9,087 nt of DNA from Chloracidobacterium sp. UBA7659. GTDB lineage: Bacteria > Acidobacteriota > Blastocatellia > Pyrinomonadales > Pyrinomonadaceae. Location: NCBI GenBank assembly GCA_002483395.1, contig DLHV01000210.1, forward strand, positions 6,513-15,599. The letters are read 5' to 3'. The notes under the pieces were generated by a model. That model had not been told where the DNA came from. It saw nothing but the letters and a program-made list of their open reading frames with translations, and searched no databases. How positions within the stretch are numbered: the stretch's first letter is position 1; every line of letters begins with the position of its first letter. The position numbers were made by a program, and so were the translations under genes. Below, piece after piece: positions 6,514-9,087 of the stretch.

Positions 6514-6909
6514 ATGGCTGAAAAATCAAAACTGGCTGAAATAAAAACAAAACCAACCGCTGCGAGCGTTGAGGATTTCATCAATACGGTTAAGGATGAA
6601 CAAAAGCGGAAAGACAGCTTTGTGCTTTTGGAAATGATGAAAAAAGCGAGTGGAGAAGAGCCGAAAATGTGGGGCGGTTCACTCATCGGTTTTGGTAATA
6701 AAAGATACAAAAGCCCGGCCACCGGCCGAGAAGTTGATTGGCTCCGGATAGGTTTCTCTCCGCGTAAAGCGAATCTGTTGTTGTACATTAGCGTGAGTTT
6801 AAAGGAGCATGCTGAGGCTCTTAAAAAGCTGGGCAAGCATAAGACAGGTGTCGGCTGCCTCTACATAAATAAGTTGGAAGATATTGATATTAAGGTTCTG
6901 AAGGAATGA
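6514..6909 (+). CDS. DUF1801 domain-containing protein, full length
   Basis: A 131-residue cytoplasmic protein. It starts with a helix (ASVEDFINTVKDEQKRKDSF, 17-36), then MWGGSLIGFGNKRYKS (52-67), GREVDWLRIGFSPRKANLLLYI (71-92), and closes with LKKLGKHKTGVGCLYINKLEDIDIKVLKE (103-131). The MWG-S-IGFG, GFSPRK-N-LYI and KLGKHKTG-CLYINKL-D signatures are those of one common DUF1801 subtype, distinct from the subtype of the fragment at 2-187. The function of the family is not established. It lies 27 nt after the unknown pair. AATAAT at 6503-6508 is 5 nt before the ATG and there is no Shine-Dalgarno, so a leaderless transcript is possible. Confidence 0.92.
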   Translation: MAEKSKLAEIKTKPTAASVEDFINTVKDEQKRKDSFVLLEMMKKASGEEPKMWGGSLIGFGNKRYKSPATGREVDWLRIGFSPRKANLLLYISVSLKEHAEALKKLGKHKTGVGCLYINKLEDIDIKVLKE

Positions 6910-6950
6910 TAGAGGCATCATTAAAATCAGGATTCTTGGGCTAATGGGCA

Positions 6951-7006
6951 GCCCGCGGTTCGGCTACGGGTTCCGCTTTGCTTCACCTGTACCTATCGCT
7001 GTGGGC
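6951..7006 (+). repeat. Long imperfect hairpin resembling an integron attC site
   Basis: GGCTACGGGT (6962-6971) pairs with ACCTGTACC (6985-6993) around a 13-nt loop (TCCGCTTTGCTTC), with one unpaired C and one G-U pair. Outside it, GCG (6955-6957) can pair with CGC (6997-6999) and GCCC (6951-6954) with GGGC (7003-7006). An inner stem with an extrahelical base, a TCCGCTTTGCTTC-type loop and GGGCGTT at the right end all recall attC recombination sites of gene cassettes. Against this, the outer R boxes do not match the RYYYAAC/GTTRRRY core (GTTTACT on the right). It follows a small cassette-like gene. No integrase is in the window. Confidence 0.35.
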
Positions 7007-7034
7007 GTTTACTCCGCACACTCGGCTCATTATG

Positions 7035-7040
7035 TATAAT
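7035..7040 (+). promoter_or_regulatory. TATAAT -10 box, 5 nt before the GTG start
   Basis: A perfect TATAAT sits 5 nt upstream of GTG 7046. A start of transcription at the usual distance would fall on or beside that GTG, giving a leaderless message. No good -35 is found at 16-18 bp upstream; the nearest candidate, TTTACT at 7008-7013, is 21 bp away. An in-frame TAA at 7037-7039 excludes any earlier start for the downstream gene. Confidence 0.45.
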
Positions 7041-7045
7041 CAAGC

Positions 7046-7537
7046 GTGTCTTCAAACCCTAGAGCAAACCTCATCCGCATTCTCCAACACGCCTATTCGG
7101 GCGAGGTCGCGGCGGCGTTTGCGTATCGCGGGCACTGGAAATCGCTAAAAGAATCTCCTGAAAAAGCGCAGATCAAACAGATCGAGGCCGAGGAATGGGA
7201 CCATCGCCGGCGGGTTGGCGAATGCCTCGAAAAACTCGGTGCCGGGCCACGGCCGGTGCGAGAAAAAGTTTTTTGGACCATCGGCCGCACGCTCGGTCTC
7301 ACCTGTCACATCTCCGGCTGGTTTATGCCGATGTATTTCGCCGGAAGATTAGAGAGTCGTAACTCGGTCGAATACGAAGACGCCGCTACCTTCGCAAAGG
7401 ACTTGGATATGCATGACTGCGTCGAAGATTTGCTCGACATGGCCCGTGTCGAACTTGAGCACGAAGTGTTCTTTCACAAAATCGTCGCGGGCCACCGCCT
7501 TTTGCCGATAATGCGAAAGATTTTCGGCTGGAGTTGA
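7046..7537 (+). CDS. Ferritin-like diiron protein of the COQ7/demethoxyubiquinone hydroxylase type
   Basis: A 163-residue four-helix-bundle protein. The expected carboxylate-bridged diiron ligands are visible: E20 in YSGEVAAAF, E50-x-x-H53 in EEWDH, E103 or E109/E111 in the third helix, and E136-x-x-H139 in RVELEH. Two ExxH motifs plus two single Glu residues are the COQ7/ferritin-like arrangement. True COQ7 hydroxylates demethoxyubiquinone in ubiquinone synthesis at the membrane; this version is a short relative and could act on another quinone or serve in iron or peroxide handling. The amphipathic GWFMPMYFAGRL segment (91-102) could touch the membrane. The start must be GTG 7046, since TAA at 7037 closes the frame and the conserved NLIRILQHAYSGE begins at residue 8. 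No Shine-Dalgarno is present. Its stop lies 6 nt from the end of the convergent gene at 7544. Confidence 0.85.
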   Translation: MSSNPRANLIRILQHAYSGEVAAAFAYRGHWKSLKESPEKAQIKQIEAEEWDHRRRVGECLEKLGAGPRPVREKVFWTIGRTLGLTCHISGWFMPMYFAGRLESRNSVEYEDAATFAKDLDMHDCVEDLLDMARVELEHEVFFHKIVAGHRLLPIMRKIFGWS

Positions 7538-7543
7538 TGTCGG

Positions 7544-7939
7544 TTATAATCTTCTTTTTCGCCGGTGGCTTACGTTTATCGTGTTTTTGAGATCAAGCGT
7601 TAGAAAGCCTTCGGGCCTGAGGCCCGGCTCGGCGAACCGTTCCGTCGCTTCGATCAGAATGTTATGGTGGCGGCAAAACGGCGCAATGTGGATGACGTAA
7701 TTTTGTCCGCCTCCTTTCGGTTTCACCTCAAAGCCGTCCGGGTCGTCCTTGTGCGTTGGCGAAAGGCCGATCAGGCTTTCCCGCTTGTCGAACATGACCA
7801 GAACCGCGTCCGTATTGCCGAGAATCCCGCGTGTGTATTTATTCAGCGTTAATATGTTTTTAGAGTTGATCGAGACCGAAAGACGCTCGTTGCTCGGAAT
7901 TGTCTGTCCGCCTCAGAAAATATCCCAATGTGTCGCCAT
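7544..7939 (-). pseudogene. Conserved hypothetical gene with an in-frame TGA at codon 9
   Basis: Read on the minus strand from ATG 7939-7937, the frame is MATHWDIF, TGA (7915-7913), then GGQTIPSNERLSVSINSKNIL and on to a TAA at 7546-7544, 131 codons before the final stop. The part after the TGA stays in frame and looks conserved: LNKYTRGILGNTDAVLVMFDKRESLIGL, a GGGQNYVIHIAPFCRHHNI segment, and a LDLKNTINV ending. Similar proteins of unknown function, beginning M-x-x-W-x-x-F and ending in a LDL-T-V strand, are familiar to me. A strong Shine-Dalgarno (CTCCT on the plus strand, 7949-7953, 9 nt away) and a good promoter point to this ATG. No ATG, GTG or TTG follows the TGA until the internal Met about 47 codons in, which would lose the N-terminal strands. 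A nonsense mutation, for example CGA to TGA, is the simplest reading; recoding or a sequence error are alternatives. Confidence 0.75.
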
Positions 7940-7948
7940 AACGTATCG

Positions 7949-7998
7949 CTCCTGTATGTATGTTGCATCTATGATACACTATTTCTGTTATGGGTCAA
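7949..7998 (-). promoter_or_regulatory. Promoter and Shine-Dalgarno of the TGA-interrupted gene
   Basis: On the minus strand TTGACC (7998-7993) and TATCAT (7976-7971) are 16 bp apart, a good sigma70 pair with five of six matches in each box. AGGAG (7953-7949) follows, 9 nt before the ATG at 7939. Unlike the plus-strand genes, this one has a full leader and a strong ribosome binding site. Confidence 0.65.
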
Positions 7999-8004
7999 CC
8001 ATTT

Positions 8005-8039
8005 CGGTAGTGGGCGGGTTTAGAATACGACCACTACCG
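8005..8039. repeat. Perfect 9-bp inverted repeat upstream of the minus-strand promoter
   Basis: CGGTAGTGG (8005-8013) and CCACTACCG (8031-8039) are exact reverse complements separated by 17 nt. The dyad starts 6 bp upstream of the -35 of the 7544-7939 gene. No T-tract lies on either side, so it is unlikely to be an intrinsic terminator. Position suggests a regulator binding site; a cruciform or decayed element end is also possible. Confidence 0.5.
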
Positions 8040-8199
8040 GGATTTCGCACCTTATGGGAGCGATGGGAGCTATAATGTGGATATTCGAAGCGGTCGGTGC
8101 GGCACGGGGCTTGTCCCAATACGCGATGTGCGCCGATTAGAAACAAAAATGGACGAATTAATCAGAATTACACACATTAAATGCGAAGTTTTCGAGGAT
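8040..8199. other. Intergenic stretch without a supported gene
   Basis: Together with the promoter region to its left this makes about 260 bp between the 7544-7939 gene and the epimerase stop. It holds the short direct repeat ATGGGAGC at 8054-8061 and 8063-8070 and a perfect TATAAT at 8071-8076 on the plus strand, with no good -35. Only very short frames exist here. I see no tRNA or other RNA gene. Confidence 0.5.
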
Positions 8200-9087
8200 T
8201 CATTTTAAGTTAGCCACCCGGAACCACTCAACAAACTTAGGAATTCCATCCTCTATCTTTGTTTTCGGATCATAACCTAGCAATGTTTTCGCTTTTGAGA
8301 TGTCGGCGTATGTGACCGGCACATCGCCGGGCTGCATTGGCTGACGGTCGATGATTGCCTTTTCGCCTAAGTTTTCTTCGAGGATCTCGATCAAACGGAC
8401 AAGCTCAACCGTATCCGATTCGCCGAGATTGAAGACCTCGTGCTTCGCGCCGTCGTAGTCTATCGCGGCTCGGACGCCTTGTATGATGTCGTCAACATAG
8501 GTGTAGTCGCGGCGTGTTGTGCCATCGCCAAACATCTGAATCGGTTTGCCTTCCGTGATAAGGCGGGAAAATTTGTGGATCGCCAGATCAGGCCGCTGGC
8601 GCGCGCCATAAACGGTGAAAAATCGAAGGCAAACCGTCCGAATATCAAAGAGGTGCGAATACGTGTGGCAAAACAATTCCCCAGCGACCTTTGTAGAAGC
8701 GTATGGCGATATCGGCTGGTGAATACGGTCGTCTTCGGCAAACGGTACTTTGCCATTGATACCATAAACGCTTGACGACGAGCCGAAAATGAACTGCGGC
8801 ACCTCAAAATCACGCGCGAGTTCGAGCAGATTGAGCGTTCCGTCGATGTTCGTCTCGGCGTAAAGCTTTGGCTGGGAAAGCGACGGCCGTACACCTGCTC
8901 GCGCGGCAAGATGAACAATGCAGTCGAACGCTACATCGTCAAAGACATCTCGGAGTTTGTCGCTACAGCGTATGTCTGCTTCGACAAAGCGAAATTCCCC
9001 GGTTTCGCCGACCGCTTTCAAGTTCGAACGCTTGATATCGGGTGAATAGAAATCGTTAAGATCGTCAACGACCGTAACGTCCCAACC
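8200..9087 (-). CDS. NAD-dependent nucleotide-sugar epimerase, probably UDP-glucuronate 4-epimerase type (N-terminus outside window)
   Basis: A short-chain dehydrogenase/reductase of the extended type: 295 residues are visible and roughly the first 20, with the Rossmann GxxGxxG loop, lie beyond the right edge. The frame continues upstream of the TTG at 9021 to the edge as GWDVTVVDDLNDFYSPDIKR, a normal family N-terminal strand, so TTG 9021 is not the start. The HLAARAGVRPSL motif, the SSSSVYG serine strand, the YASTK catalytic Tyr and Lys (residues 129 and 133 of the visible part), RFFTVYGARQRPDLAIHKF and the RRDYTYVDDI segment together fit UDP-glucuronate or UDP-N-acetylglucosamine 4-epimerases. 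These act in the cytoplasm and supply sugars for capsule, exopolysaccharide or lipopolysaccharide. Substrate cannot be fixed from sequence alone. It ends with TGA and likely belongs to a polysaccharide locus to the right of the window. Confidence 0.95.
   Translation of the reverse strand, partial: GWDVTVVDDLNDFYSPDIKRSNLKAVGETGEFRFVEADIRCSDKLRDVFDDVAFDCIVHLAARAGVRPSLSQPKLYAETNIDGTLNLLELARDFEVPQFIFGSSSSVYGINGKVPFAEDDRIHQPISPYASTKVAGELFCHTYSHLFDIRTVCLRFFTVYGARQRPDLAIHKFSRLITEGKPIQMFGDGTTRRDYTYVDDIIQGVRAAIDYDGAKHEVFNLGESDTVELVRLIEILEENLGEKAIIDRQPMQPGDVPVTYADISKAKTLLGYDPKTKIEDGIPKFVEWFRVANLK

Noticed and set aside
7913..7915. TGA as a selenocysteine codon
   Set aside because: Nothing in the family suggests a redox residue here and I see no convincing SECIS-type hairpin just downstream; a nonsense mutation is simpler, though not proven.
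7749..8075. Plus-strand 108-codon frame across the 7544-7939 gene and its promoter
   Set aside because: It lies antisense to a conserved gene and runs through its promoter and dyad; no domain is recognisable.
8077..8208. Small plus-strand frame (43 codons from GTG 8077, or 19 from ATG 8149) after a TATAAT
   Set aside because: TATAAT abuts the GTG, so transcription would start inside the frame; no Shine-Dalgarno, no recognisable protein, and it overlaps the end of the epimerase gene.
9019..9021. TTG as the start of the epimerase
   Set aside because: The frame stays open to the window edge and encodes the expected N-terminal beta strand, so the true start lies outside.
1..9087. CRISPR array, rRNA, tRNA or insertion sequence
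   Set aside because: I saw no regularly spaced repeats, no cloverleaf or rRNA-like stretch, and no transposase frame in the window.

Overview
This is a 9.1 kb bacterial accessory-type region. A run of small genes lies on the plus strand from 1 to 7537. Two minus-strand genes follow (7544-7939 and 8200-9087). The organism cannot be fixed from the window. The ferritin-like COQ7-family protein, the conserved gene at 7544-7939 and the epimerase remind me of Acidobacteriota (Blastocatellia-like) sequences, but that is a low-confidence impression. TGA closes several genes, so it is a normal stop here.

Layout. A DUF1801 protein tail (2-187) is followed by an A/T-rich Mrr-like nuclease with degenerate homing-endonuclease-type repeats (193-1374). 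Next come a RibD-C/DHFR-family reductase (1393-1998), a VOC/glyoxalase-fold protein (2024-2425), a DoxX-like membrane protein (2503-2898), an unknown exported protein (2957-3373) and a DUF4256 protein (3419-3994). A type II toxin-antitoxin locus at 4090-4684 has a toxin gene broken by an internal deletion, while its antitoxin is intact. A translationally coupled pair of unrecognised genes (4805-6486) is followed by a second DUF1801 protein (6514-6909), an attC-like imperfect hairpin (about 6951-7006) and the COQ7/DMQ-hydroxylase-type protein (7046-7537). On the minus strand, a gene with a textbook promoter and Shine-Dalgarno carries an in-frame TGA at codon 9 (7544-7939). A nucleotide-sugar 4-epimerase (8200-9087) runs off the right edge.

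How the genes relate. Most look like independent one-gene functions (stress or small-molecule proteins, a nuclease, a toxin-antitoxin remnant), as expected of an accessory island or a cassette-like array rather than one pathway. Real coupling is seen only at the two ATGA overlaps: toxin/antitoxin at 4361 and the unknown pair at 5350. Several plus-strand genes lack a Shine-Dalgarno, and three have a -10-like hexamer 5-8 nt before the start codon, which suggests leaderless transcripts.

The best candidate for something undescribed is the 4805-6486 gene pair. The best-resolved evolutionary events are the toxin deletion across a 10-bp microhomology and the premature TGA at 7913-7915.
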